From Bacteroides sp. (GTDB taxonomy: Bacteria > Bacteroidota > Bacteroidia > Bacteroidales > Muribaculaceae), in contig JAAVCP010000063.1 of assembly GCA_014802265.1 (NCBI GenBank), forward strand, positions 1 through 35,529: DNA of 35,529 bases. The letters are read 5' to 3'. Within the stretch, counting starts at the first letter, position 1. Each line of letters begins with the position of its first letter. Under the pieces are notes generated by a model that was not told where the DNA came from, did no database searches, and saw nothing but the letters and a program-made list of their open reading frames with translations. This document shows positions 26,234-35,195 of this stretch, piece by piece. A program made the translations under genes and the position numbers.

Positions 26234-26235
26234 TG
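26205..26235 (+). promoter_or_regulatory. Promoter of the glycogen synthase-phosphorylase operon
   Basis: TTTG at 26205-26208, a 19-nt spacer and TAATTTTG at 26228-26235 followed by C. Transcription would start near 26242, leaving a long leader of about 180 nt before the ATG at 26420. Confidence 0.75.
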
Positions 26236-26298
26236 CACCGACAGGAAACAGAAACTTTCCTTTAATGCATCTTTATGATGTCGGATAAGTTTCATAAC

Positions 26299-26315
26299 CA
26301 CTGTAATTTACAGTG
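26299..26315. promoter_or_regulatory. Perfect palindrome in the glycogen operon leader
   Basis: CACTGTAATTTACAGTG has 8-bp arms around a single central T. It lies about 60 nt downstream of the predicted transcription start, and its form suits a dimeric repressor. No matching regulator is identified in the window. Confidence 0.45.
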
Positions 26316-26419
26316 ATAGAATAGAAATTATAACAGCCTTTTAATTTGAAATTTTATAGTCTTTCGATATAGAATTTATACCAAAATAAAGGCTTAAGGT
26401 AAAAAAGATATCACATACT

Positions 26420-28084
26420 ATGCAAAATGTCAAGCGAGTGAATCGCGACAATATTGATCTCCTTATGGAGACAAGTTGGGAAGTGTGCAACAAGATTGGG
26501 GGCATCTATACTGTCCTCTCTACCAAAGCCCGCGTATTACAGGAAAAATTTGGTGACAAACTTATTTTTGTCGGTCCGGATGTGTGGACTTCAGAAAATC
26601 CCTCACCTTATTTTGTAGAGCGCAAAACCCTTCTTAAATCAGCATCTTCAAAACTCAAACTCCCTCACGGCATTACAATCAGGACCGGACGTTGGAACAT
26701 TCCGGGGTCACCACAGGTTGTGTTAGTGAAATTTGAAGGTGTGTATGAACATCTTAACGGTATTTTCGGAAAGATGTGGGAACTTTATGGTGTAGATTCA
26801 ATGCATGCCTACGGAGATTATCATGAAGGGTGTGCATTTGCTGTGGCTTCTGCCATTGTAATGGATGCCATAGCACGTCATTTGAAAGTTAAGTCTTCCG
26901 GCATTATTGCCCATTTCAATGAATGGACTACGGCGATGGGACTTCTGTATCTGAAGATGACAACTCCGGAAGCTGCCACTGTCTTCACTACCCATGCCAC
27001 AAGCATAGGGCGTAGTATTTGCGGTAACGGTAAACCTCTTTATGATTATTTTACCGGTTACAACGGTGATCAGATGGCACGAGAACTTAATATGGAGGCA
27101 AAACATTCTCTTGAGAAAGCGGCAGCCCACCAGGCAGACTGTTTCACCGCCGTCAGCGAAGTAACAGCGCGTGAATGTGAGCAACTCCTTGACATTCGTC
27201 CCCAGGTAGTTACTCCGAATGGTTTTGAACCCGATTTCGTACCCGGAAATGTAAAATATGCAAGATTGCGTAAAGAGGGTAGGAGGAAACTTCTCTCCAT
27301 TGCCAGTGCTTTGAAAGGGAAGAATTTTTCAGATGACACTTTGGTAATTGCAACATCAGGTCGCAATGAATATCGTAATAAAGGTCTTGATCTTTTCCTT
27401 GATTCATTAGCAAATCTTGAGCAACGTCAGCCCCAAAAAGAGGTGCTTGCATTGGTTTTGGTGCCTGCATGGGTGAAAGAACCCTCCGGTGATTTACTTA
27501 AAGCCATTGCTGACGGAGCACAGATTTTAGATGGTCCGGATTTCATTACTCATAGATTAAATAATGAGGATTGTGACTCAGTCACATGCAGAATCCGTAG
27601 CCTCGAGAATGAAGGGAAGTTAAAGAGTAGGGTGGAGGTAGTCTACGTACCTTGTTATCTTGACGGAAAAGATGGCATTGTAAATATCTCTTACTATGAT
27701 ATTCTTCCTGCCATAGATCTAACTGTGTTCGCATCTTATTATGAGCCGTGGGGCTATACCCCGCTTGAGAGCATAGCTTTTGGAGTACCTACAATCACTA
27801 CAGACAAGAGCGGATTCGGACAATGGATTTTATCCAATTTTGTAAATTCTATCTTCGCATGTGGCGTAAAGGTAATTGGCAGAAGCGATTCCAACTATTT
27901 GCATACAGCCGAGGAAATTGCCAGTCAACTTCTATCGTACGCTGCTGCATCATCGGAAGAAACTAAAGACTCATCTAAAGCGGCTACTGCCACTTCGATG
28001 CGTGCTGACTGGAAATTCTTTATTTCCGCCTACGACGAGGCTTTCAAAGTGGCAGCAAAGCGCCGCAACGAGAGACAAAAATAA
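26420..28084 (+). CDS. Glycogen synthase of the GT3 (eukaryote-like) type
   Basis: This 554-residue glycosyltransferase adds glucose to an alpha-1,4-glucan. The N-terminal LLMETSWEVCNKIGGIYTVLSTKA is the GT3 signature shared with animal and yeast glycogen synthases, rather than the GT5 KTGGLADV of classical bacterial GlgA. This suggests UDP-glucose as donor. Further GT-B features are FNEWTTAMGLLYLK, TTHATSIGRSI and VTPNGFEPDFVPG, and the C-terminal nucleotide-sugar motif YYEPWGYTPLESIAFGVPTITTD (the E-x7-E equivalent). The last 40 residues are Ser/Ala/Lys-rich. It lies 32 nt before the glucan phosphorylase gene and they form a synthesis-breakdown operon. The start codon position agrees with the conserved N-terminus. 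Confidence 0.93.
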   Translation: MQNVKRVNRDNIDLLMETSWEVCNKIGGIYTVLSTKARVLQEKFGDKLIFVGPDVWTSENPSPYFVERKTLLKSASSKLKLPHGITIRTGRWNIPGSPQVVLVKFEGVYEHLNGIFGKMWELYGVDSMHAYGDYHEGCAFAVASAIVMDAIARHLKVKSSGIIAHFNEWTTAMGLLYLKMTTPEAATVFTTHATSIGRSICGNGKPLYDYFTGYNGDQMARELNMEAKHSLEKAAAHQADCFTAVSEVTARECEQLLDIRPQVVTPNGFEPDFVPGNVKYARLRKEGRRKLLSIASALKGKNFSDDTLVIATSGRNEYRNKGLDLFLDSLANLEQRQPQKEVLALVLVPAWVKEPSGDLLKAIADGAQILDGPDFITHRLNNEDCDSVTCRIRSLENEGKLKSRVEVVYVPCYLDGKDGIVNISYYDILPAIDLTVFASYYEPWGYTPLESIAFGVPTITTDKSGFGQWILSNFVNSIFACGVKVIGRSDSNYLHTAEEIASQLLSYAAASSEETKDSSKAATATSMRADWKFFISAYDEAFKVAAKRRNERQK

Positions 28085-28116
28085 ATAAGTAAATTCAGAA
28101 ATAATCAATAGTTAAA

Positions 28117-30684
28117 ATGAAACTTCAGGTTAGTAACACAAATGAGCCTGTATGGCGTAACCTTACGGTAAGCGCCGAGCTCCCAAAAGAACTTAAGCCC
28201 CTTGAAGAACTTTCAAAGAATCTTTGGTGGGTATGGAACAGTGAGGGTAAAAATCTGTTCCGCGACCTTGACCATGATTTGTGGCGCAAGGTGGGTGAAA
28301 ACCCCGTTATGCTTCTGCAGCAGATCAGTTCATCTCGTCTTGACGAAATTCTCACCAATGAAGAGATGATGGAGAGAATCAGCAGTGTCTATGCCATGTT
28401 TAAGGAATATATGGCACAGCCGATGCGTGATGACGTTCCGTCAGTAGCTTATTTCTCAATGGAATATGGTCTCTGCAACTGTCTTAAAATTTATTCCGGC
28501 GGTCTTGGCGTGCTTGCCGGTGACTATATCAAACAAGCATCTGATAGCAAGGTGCCCATGACTGCTGTCGGCTTCCTATATCGTTATGGTTATTTTGCAC
28601 AGACCCTTTCAATCGACGGTCAACAGATTGCCAACTATGAGCCGCAAAACTTTGATCAGCTTCCAATAGAGGCAGTGCTTGGAGAAGACGGTCAACCGAT
28701 GATTCTTGAGGTGCCATTCCCAGGTCGTATTATCTATTGCCACGTATGGCGTGTAAATGTAGGTCGTATGAACCTCTATCTGCTTGACACAGACTTTGAC
28801 ATGAACTCAGAGTATGATCGTCCGATCACCCATAAACTTTATGGCGGTGACTGGGAGAATCGTATGAAGCAGGAGTATCTTCTCGGCATTGGCGGTATCT
28901 ATATGCTTAATCGTCTTGGCATTCATACTGATATATATCATGCTAACGAAGGTCATGCAGCGCTTCTTAATCTCCAGCGTCTTGTTGACTATGTTCAGAA
29001 AGATAATCTTCCCTTCAATGTTGCTCTCGAGGTAGTCCGTGCAAGCTCTTTATATACTGTCCACACTCCTGTGCCTGCAGGTCATGACTATTTTGAGGAG
29101 AGTCTTCTTGGTAAATACCTCGGTGAATATCCTGCAAAACTTGGTATCTCCTGGAATGACCTTATTAATATGGGTCGTGAGAATCCCGATTCTCCGGAGC
29201 GTTTCTCCATGAGTGTGTTCGCCCTTAACACTTGCCAGGAAGCAAACGGTGTAAGCTGGCTTCATGGCGAGGTTTCCAAGAAGATGTTTGCCGGTGTTTG
29301 GAAAGGCTACGGTCCTGACGAGTCACATGTGACTTATGTCACCAACGGTGTCCACATGCCTACATGGGCTGCCACAGAGTGGAAACAATTCTACATGGAA
29401 AAACTTGGTGAGAAGATGTTTGAAGACCAGAGTAATCCGGAAGCATGGAAAGGAATTTTCAATGTGCCCGATGATGAAATCTGGAACATGCGAATGACTC
29501 TTAAGCACAAGTTTATTAACTTTGTTAAGAAAGATTTCAAGGAGAAATGGCTTAAAAACCAGGGTGATCCGGGCGCAGTGGTTAATATTCTTGAGAAAAT
29601 TAACCCAAATGCACTTATTATCGGTTTTGCCCGCCGTTTCGCAACCTATAAGCGTGCACACCTTCTTTTCACAGACCTTGATCGTCTTGCAAAGATTGTT
29701 AACAACGATAAGTATCCTGTCCAATTTATTTTCTCCGGCAAGGCTCATCCCGCTGATGGTGCAGGTCAGGGTCTGATCAAGCGTATTGTAGAAATTTCCA
29801 AAATGCCGCAGTTCCTTGGTAAGATTATCTTCCTTGAAGACTACAACATGATTGTGGCAAAGCGTCTTGTGACCGGTGTGGATATATGGTTGAATACACC
29901 TACCCGTCCACTTGAGGCTTCAGGTACATCAGGTGAGAAAGCCGAGATGAATGGTGTGCTCAACTTCTCAGTGCTTGACGGCTGGTGGTATGAAGGCTAC
30001 AAGTTTGATGAGCTTGCAGGTTGGGCTCTCACAGAGAAGCGCACTTATACTGATCAGGGTCAGCAGGATCGTCTTGATGCAGCTACTATCTATTCTATGC
30101 TTGAGAATGAGATTGTGCCTATGTATTTCAGAAAGAACTACAAGGGTTACAGTCCTGAATGGATTGACCGTATCAAGCGTTCAATAGGTCATATCGCTCC
30201 TCATTTCACCATGAAGCGTCAGCTTGATGACTACATCTCACGTCTTTATGCACCTGAGGCTAAACGTTCTGCCCTTTTGAAGAAAGATAACTTTGCCAAG
30301 GCTCGTGAAATAGTGGCATGGAAAGAAGAAGTTGCTTCAAAGTGGAATCAGATTGAGATTCTCAGCGTAGAAGTTAACGATGGGTATGTGGGTAATGCTG
30401 CAGTTCGCACAGGTAATCCAATTGAGGTTAAGTGTGTGATCGACACTAAGGGTCTTGGTGATTCTATAGGTGTTGAGGTAGTTAAATATCGTGATCATGA
30501 CGGTGCAAGCGAATTCGTAGGTACTGAGCCTCTTAAGATAGTTAACAGAGATGGCAGCATCTATACCTATGAGCTTAAAAGTAAGCTTACTAATGCAGGC
30601 TTGTTCCGCTATTCTCTCCGTATGTATCCCAATAATCCTGCTCTACCTCATCGTATGGACTTTGCATATACACGTTGGTTCTAA
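28117..30684 (+). CDS. glgP: Alpha-glucan (glycogen) phosphorylase, GT35 short family
   Basis: This 855-residue enzyme uses phosphate to release glucose 1-phosphate from glycogen or maltodextrin. The N-terminal 100 residues are the DUF3417-type extension ([23 protein letters not shown]). The catalytic part has [49 protein letters not shown] and the PLP segment [25 protein letters not shown], with the cofactor Lys at residue 608. This is the TIGR02094-type (Thermus/Mycobacterium-like) form, not the E. coli MalP form. About 100 C-terminal residues form an extra beta-rich domain. It is followed by a strong terminator. Pairing with the GT3 synthase supports storage turnover. Confidence 0.95.
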   Translation: MKLQVSNTNEPVWRNLTVSAELPKELKPLEELSKNLWWVWNSEGKNLFRDLDHDLWRKVGENPVMLLQQISSSRLDEILTNEEMMERISSVYAMFKEYMAQPMRDDVPSVAYFSMEYGLCNCLKIYSGGLGVLAGDYIKQASDSKVPMTAVGFLYRYGYFAQTLSIDGQQIANYEPQNFDQLPIEAVLGEDGQPMILEVPFPGRIIYCHVWRVNVGRMNLYLLDTDFDMNSEYDRPITHKLYGGDWENRMKQEYLLGIGGIYMLNRLGIHTDIYHANEGHAALLNLQRLVDYVQKDNLPFNVALEVVRASSLYTVHTPVPAGHDYFEESLLGKYLGEYPAKLGISWNDLINMGRENPDSPERFSMSVFALNTCQEANGVSWLHGEVSKKMFAGVWKGYGPDESHVTYVTNGVHMPTWAATEWKQFYMEKLGEKMFEDQSNPEAWKGIFNVPDDEIWNMRMTLKHKFINFVKKDFKEKWLKNQGDPGAVVNILEKINPNALIIGFARRFATYKRAHLLFTDLDRLAKIVNNDKYPVQFIFSGKAHPADGAGQGLIKRIVEISKMPQFLGKIIFLEDYNMIVAKRLVTGVDIWLNTPTRPLEASGTSGEKAEMNGVLNFSVLDGWWYEGYKFDELAGWALTEKRTYTDQGQQDRLDAATIYSMLENEIVPMYFRKNYKGYSPEWIDRIKRSIGHIAPHFTMKRQLDDYISRLYAPEAKRSALLKKDNFAKAREIVAWKEEVASKWNQIEILSVEVNDGYVGNAAVRTGNPIEVKCVIDTKGLGDSIGVEVVKYRDHDGASEFVGTEPLKIVNRDGSIYTYELKSKLTNAGLFRYSLRMYPNNPALPHRMDFAYTRWF

Positions 30685-30702
30685 GACGATAACAAGTAGA
30701 TT

Positions 30703-30745
30703 AATAAATAAGCCGATTGTTTTAACAGCAATCGGCTTATTTATT
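30703..30745 (+). terminator. Terminator of the glycogen operon
   Basis: A perfect 16-bp stem (30703-30718 with 30730-30745), extended by one G-C pair, with an AT-rich base. It lies 19 bp after the phosphorylase stop. Confidence 0.85.
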
Positions 30746-30788
30746 ATATCGGTTTCTTTAACCTGCGAACAAAATGGAAATAAAAATT

Positions 30789-30817
30789 AAGGGGCAACCT
30801 TTGGTAGATTGCCCCTT
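30789..30817 (-). terminator. Terminator of the EF-G2 gene
   Basis: A 9-bp stem (30789-30797 with 30809-30817) with GGGGC/GCCCC arms. On the minus strand it is followed by a T-rich stretch (ttaattttta). It lies 35 bp past the stop of the minus-strand gene. Confidence 0.75.
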
Positions 30818-30851
30818 CCTTTACAAGTTAGTGGTTAGGTGAGTAGAAAAA

Positions 30852-32996
30852 TTACTCTTCCTCTTGAGTTTCAGCATATTCTTTAAGTAGCTTCTCTTGT
30901 ACGTCGCCCGGAACAAGCTCGTAAGATGAGAATTGCATTGAGAATGAGCTGCGTCCTCCGGTTATTGAACTGAGAGCTGTAGAGTAGGAAGACATCTCTT
31001 TCAGAGGTACTTTTGCATTTAGCTTCTCGGCTTCCATACCCATGATTATAGCACGACGACCCTGAAGATCTTTCATTACATCGCCCATTGTATCGCCTGA
31101 AGTGAAAACCTCAACGTCATACACGGGTTCGAGAATTTTTGGATTAGCATTCTTGAATGCCTGAGAGAAAGCATTTCTGCCAGCCAGACGGAATGAAATT
31201 TCATTGGAGTCTACCGGATGCATTTTTCCATCATAGATCATAACCCTTACGTCACGTGCGTAAGAACCGGTCAAAGGACCCTGTTCCATACGGTCCATAA
31301 GACCTTTTACAATTGCAGGAATGAAGCGTGCATCGATTGCTCCACCAACGATGCAGTTGTAGACTACGAGTTTACCACCCCATTCCAAAGGAATTTCCTG
31401 CTTGTCGCGCACATTGAGCTTAAACTCCTGATTTCCGAATTTGTAGGTATCGGGTTCTGGCATACCTTCAGTATAAGGCTCAATGATAAGATGCACTTCA
31501 CCAAACTGACCTGAACCACCGGATTGTTTCTTATGACGATAATCAGCGCGGGCAGCTTTTGTAATTGTCTCACGATAGGGGATTTTCGGCTCGAAGAACT
31601 CCATAGGGAGCTTATCGTTGTTTTCGATTCTCCATTTGAGTGTACGGAGGTGGAACTCACCTTGACCTTTTACAAGAGTTTGTTTCAATTCCTTGCTCTG
31701 CTCTATAATCCATGTTGGATCTTCTTCATGCATACGTGTGAGAATACTCATGAGTTTCTCAGAATCGCTCTCAGTGAGAGGACGAATTGCACGTATATAT
31801 TTGGGAGCAGGATATTTGATAAAGTCAAACTGATAGTCACAGTTCTTTTCATCAAGAGTGTTGCCGGTGCGTACATCTTTAAGTTTCACGGCTGCACCTA
31901 TATCACCTGCCTCAAGCTGATCAATGGGAGTACGGAGTTGCCCACAGACAGTGAATATCTGGGCAAGACGCTCTTTACCTCCACGAGATACGTTTTCAAG
32001 GTCAGCTCCGGCTTTGAGAGTACCGCTCATCACCTTGAAGTAAGAAACCTCACCGATATGTGGTTCAACAGATGTCTTGAAGAAGAATACTGAGAGTGGA
32101 CCATTAGCATTTGGTGCAACTTCTTCACCGTTGATAGTTTCGGGAGAAGGCATGTCAGAAACGAAGGGACATACGTTTCCAAGGAATTCCATCATGCGGC
32201 GAACACCCATATCTTTAAGGGCACTGACGATGAAAACGGGGAATATGTCTCGATTGATAAGACCTTTGCGGATACCTTCACGCATTTCATCTTCTGTGAG
32301 ATGACCCTCTTCGAAATATTTGTCCATTAGGGTCTCATCATTTTCAGCAGCAGCTTCAACAAGAGCATTGTGAAGCTCGTTTGCCTTATCCAGCTGGTCA
32401 GCGGGAATTTCGGAAATTGTAGGAACACCACCATCAGGTCCCCATTCATACTTCTTCATCAGAAGCACGTCAATCATTGAATTGAATTTGGGACCACATT
32501 CAAGAGGATATTGAACTGCCACAATTTTCTGACCAAAATGTTCACGGAGAGATTCCATTACATTGTCATAGTCAGCTTTCTCTCCATCTATTTGGTTAAG
32601 CGCGAAGATAACCGGTTTTTTGAGTTGTCCGGTGGCACGGAAGATATTTTGAGTGCCGACCTCTACACCATATTCAGCATCTACAACGATCACTCCGGTG
32701 TCGCACACACCAAGGGCAGTATATGAATTGCCAACGAAATCATCAGCTCCCGGGCAGTCAATAACGTTAAGTTTCTTGCCATTAAATTCGGCATTAAACA
32801 CTGTAGAGAATACAGAATAACCATATTCCTTTTCTACAGGGAAGTAATCTGAAACAGTGTTACCTGCCTCGATAGTACCACGACGTTTTATGACCCCACA
32901 CTCGAAAAGCATAGACTCTGCGAGTGTGGTTTTTCCGGAACCCTTTGATCCAATAAGGGCAATGTTTTTGATTTCGTTGCTTTTATAATTCTTCAT
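30852..32996 (-). CDS. fusA2: Elongation factor G paralogue (EF-G2 type) lacking the catalytic His
   Basis: A 714-residue translational GTPase with the five EF-G domains. G1 is GSKGSGKT at residues 16-23. G3 reads DCPGADDF (80-87), where canonical EF-G has DTPGHVDF: the catalytic His is Ala84. G4 is NQID (134-137) instead of NKxD, and the switch I RGIT motif reads YGYS. This matches the Bacteroides EF-G2, reported to support translocation without GTP hydrolysis and to be needed during carbon starvation and gut colonisation. Domain IV (SGGSGQFGEVHLIIEP) and the C-terminal domain are complete. I chose ATG at 32996 (MKNYKSNEIK); a longer frame to 33071 lacks homology. It is monocistronic. No clear full promoter is visible in 32997-33190. 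Confidence 0.9.
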   Translation of the reverse strand: MKNYKSNEIKNIALIGSKGSGKTTLAESMLFECGVIKRRGTIEAGNTVSDYFPVEKEYGYSVFSTVFNAEFNGKKLNVIDCPGADDFVGNSYTALGVCDTGVIVVDAEYGVEVGTQNIFRATGQLKKPVIFALNQIDGEKADYDNVMESLREHFGQKIVAVQYPLECGPKFNSMIDVLLMKKYEWGPDGGVPTISEIPADQLDKANELHNALVEAAAENDETLMDKYFEEGHLTEDEMREGIRKGLINRDIFPVFIVSALKDMGVRRMMEFLGNVCPFVSDMPSPETINGEEVAPNANGPLSVFFFKTSVEPHIGEVSYFKVMSGTLKAGADLENVSRGGKERLAQIFTVCGQLRTPIDQLEAGDIGAAVKLKDVRTGNTLDEKNCDYQFDFIKYPAPKYIRAIRPLTESDSEKLMSILTRMHEEDPTWIIEQSKELKQTLVKGQGEFHLRTLKWRIENNDKLPMEFFEPKIPYRETITKAARADYRHKKQSGGSGQFGEVHLIIEPYTEGMPEPDTYKFGNQEFKLNVRDKQEIPLEWGGKLVVYNCIVGGAIDARFIPAIVKGLMDRMEQGPLTGSYARDVRVMIYDGKMHPVDSNEISFRLAGRNAFSQAFKNANPKILEPVYDVEVFTSGDTMGDVMKDLQGRRAIIMGMEAEKLNAKVPLKEMSSYSTALSSITGGRSSFSMQFSSYELVPGDVQEKLLKEYAETQEEE

Positions 32997-33132
32997 TACG
33001 TATACGATTTTATTGGTTATCGAAAACGCGCCATTCAACAGATTCTGCTGAAAAGCGACGCAATTTAGCAAAATTTTCTTAAAGAATGATTCAAAATTTA
33101 TATGTTAAACAACATATTTCCATATTTTTTAC

Positions 33133-33140
33133 TAATTTCG
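33133..33140 (+). promoter_or_regulatory. Possible -7 element of hemW
   Basis: TAATTTCG followed by C resembles the other -7 boxes here. No TTTG lies 19-21 nt upstream, so this is weak evidence. Confidence 0.4.
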
Positions 33141-33197
33141 CATTGGGTTTACACAGTTTTTACAGGTGTATAAAATCGTAATTGACAATATATCAGA

Positions 33198-34349
33198 ATG
33201 AAAGAATCATCCCTCTATATCCATATACCCTATTGTGAGTCAAAGTGTATCTATTGTGATTTTTACAGTGGGGGAAGCTCTGCGGCTCGCTGGGAGGTGC
33301 TAACCGACTCACTTCTTAGAGAGTTTAAGGAGCGAAAAACTGAACTTCCAGATGAGCCTGACACTCTTTACATAGGAGGTGGCACTCCATCGCTTATGCC
33401 TCTTGAGAAGTTGGAAAGGTTGGTGGAAGAGATAAACAGATATTTCGGTAAAGATAACCGGTGGAAGGAGTTTACCATAGAAGTTAATCCTGATGATGTG
33501 ACGGAAGATAAATGCTTAGGTTGGGGAAAAATTGGAGTAAACAGGGTAAGCATGGGAGTTCAGAGTTTTAATGATGATGAACTGCGGACTTTGAAAAGAC
33601 GGCATAATTCTGAAATGGCTTTATTGGCTTTCAGATTGCTTAGAACCCATTTCACTAATATCAGTATAGATCTGATGTTTGGAATTCCAGGTCAGACATT
33701 GGAGAGTTGGGAAAAGAGTGTTGAAATGGCGATTTCTCTTTTACCTGAGCATATTTCAGCCTATTCTCTGATGCTTGAAGAGGGGACTGCTCTGACATTC
33801 CTATATAATAAAGGAAGGGTAGAATTGCCAAGCGAGGAAGATTGCAACTCAATGTGGGAGCTTCTGTCAAATAAATTAAGGAAAGTCGGCTATGACCAAT
33901 ATGAGATATCCAATTATTCTCTTCCAGGTTTTAGATCGGTTCACAATAGCCGTTATTGGTCAGGCAATCCATATCTCGGACTCGGACCATCTGCTCATTC
34001 TTATGATGGCAATAATATAAGACGTTATAATCCTCCTTTATTGAAGGAATATTTAAGTTTTTTCTCCGAGTATAAAGCGAGGGTGAATGATCAACATTTT
34101 TATGATGAAGAGATTTTGAATAAGGAGGAATTGATGGAAGAAAAGATTTTGACAAGAATAAGGGTTAGAGAGGGAATCAGTCTTAAGGAGTTTAAAGATG
34201 AGTTTGGGGAAAATGAGGTTAACCGTCTTTTAAAAAATGCAGAATCACTACTTACCGCAGGTAAAATTAAGATCGAAGATAATTTTCTTTCCCTTACAAC
34301 GCAAGGAATAATGACTTCAAATCAAGTAATTCTCTCTCTAAGTATGTAA
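33198..34349 (+). CDS. hemW: Radical SAM heme chaperone HemW
   Basis: A 383-residue member of the HemN/HemW group. The [4Fe-4S] motif is CESKCIYCDF with Cys13, Cys17 and Cys20. The residue after CxxxCxxC-Asp is Phe, not the fourth Cys of true coproporphyrinogen oxidase HemN, so HemW is the better name. It is thought to deliver heme to membrane enzymes. Other conserved segments are YIGGGTPSLMPLEKLERLV, EVNPDDVT, VNRVSMGVQSFND and DLMFGIPGQTLESW, and the C-terminal HemN_C part has YEISNYSLPGFRSVHNSRYWSG. The length is typical (about 375-385). It lies divergent to the EF-G2 gene. Confidence 0.93.
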   Translation: MKESSLYIHIPYCESKCIYCDFYSGGSSAARWEVLTDSLLREFKERKTELPDEPDTLYIGGGTPSLMPLEKLERLVEEINRYFGKDNRWKEFTIEVNPDDVTEDKCLGWGKIGVNRVSMGVQSFNDDELRTLKRRHNSEMALLAFRLLRTHFTNISIDLMFGIPGQTLESWEKSVEMAISLLPEHISAYSLMLEEGTALTFLYNKGRVELPSEEDCNSMWELLSNKLRKVGYDQYEISNYSLPGFRSVHNSRYWSGNPYLGLGPSAHSYDGNNIRRYNPPLLKEYLSFFSEYKARVNDQHFYDEEILNKEELMEEKILTRIRVREGISLKEFKDEFGENEVNRLLKNAESLLTAGKIKIEDNFLSLTTQGIMTSNQVILSLSM

Positions 34350-34534
34350 AAGTTATTAGCTGAATTATTGGAATATTATATTTACTATCAATAACAATTA
34401 GGTTAAGAAAGATTAAAATAAAGACGGGGGTTAAACTTTAATGGATTCTTAGAGTCAAAATATCATAAAAGACATAGAAGTTTAATCAACTTCATAAAAG
34501 ATATTTGAAAAATAAAACAAAAACATAAATAGAA

Positions 34535-35098
34535 ATGAAAAAAGTAATTTTGAGTTTTGCCCTTCTCACGGCTTCAGCACTTCCATTATTGGCTCAGACT
34601 GATAACTCAACAGCAACCAATTCACAGGATGCCAAGAAGGAGCAATTGGCAAAAATGGCAAAATCTGTTCATCGCATGGCAAATGCCGGTCCTGACAAGG
34701 CTTTCGAGGGCATTGAACTCACAGACGAGCAAAAGACAAAACTAAATGCTATTTCTTTCGCAAATCATTCCTCAGCAGATGTTAAAAAAGGGAAGGATCT
34801 TAAGAAAGAAAAAGATGGAGAGAAACAAGAGAAAATGACTCCTGAGCAAATGAGGCAATTACGAGAAGAGCGTGTTGCTAAGCAGCAGGAAGATCGCAAG
34901 ACATATCTGATGCAGATAAAGGAGATTCTGACCCCTGATCAATATATTATCTTCCTTGAAAACAGTTATACTCTTCAAGATAACGGTGGAAGAACTCCTA
35001 TGATGAACAAAGGTGGGATGGGTATGAATAAGAAAGGTGATGTCAAAGGTCTCCACCGTATGAAAGATCCACGAGGCAATAAAACTGAAACAGAGTGA
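34535..35098 (+). CDS. Small exported Spy/CpxP-like protein with LTxxQ motifs
   Basis: This 187-residue protein begins with a Sec signal peptide (MKKVILSFALLTASALPLLAQ, cleavage near residue 20). The mature part is Lys/Glu-rich and helical, with two LTxxQ-type motifs (LTDEQKTKLNAI and LTPDQYIIFLEN) typical of the periplasmic chaperone family Spy/CpxP, plus a Met/Gly-rich tail (TPMMNKGGMGMNKK). A periplasmic chaperone or metal-stress sensor role is a guess from the family. It is preceded by 185 bp with no recognisable promoter match and followed by a terminator and a group II intron. Confidence 0.7.
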   Translation: MKKVILSFALLTASALPLLAQTDNSTATNSQDAKKEQLAKMAKSVHRMANAGPDKAFEGIELTDEQKTKLNAISFANHSSADVKKGKDLKKEKDGEKQEKMTPEQMRQLREERVAKQQEDRKTYLMQIKEILTPDQYIIFLENSYTLQDNGGRTPMMNKGGMGMNKKGDVKGLHRMKDPRGNKTETE

Positions 35099-35154
35099 TT
35101 GATTTGAGAGATGTATAGTTAAACTATTATTCCCGAAATAATTTTCAAAAAAGG

Positions 35155-35194
35155 AAGAGAAGGTCTGAGTTCAAAACTCAAGCCTTCTCTTTTT
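35155..35194 (+). terminator. Rho-independent terminator immediately before the group II intron
   Basis: A 17-bp stem (35155-35171 with 35175-35191, one G-T pair and one mismatch) with a 3-nt loop is followed by a T-run to 35194. It ends the LTxxQ protein transcript and forms the 5' exon side of the intron. Confidence 0.88.
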
Positions 35195-35195
35195 A

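Noticed and set aside
32997..33071. Upstream extension of the EF-G2 gene
   Set aside because: The 25 extra residues do not resemble EF-G starts; MKNYKSNEIKNIALIG is the natural beginning.
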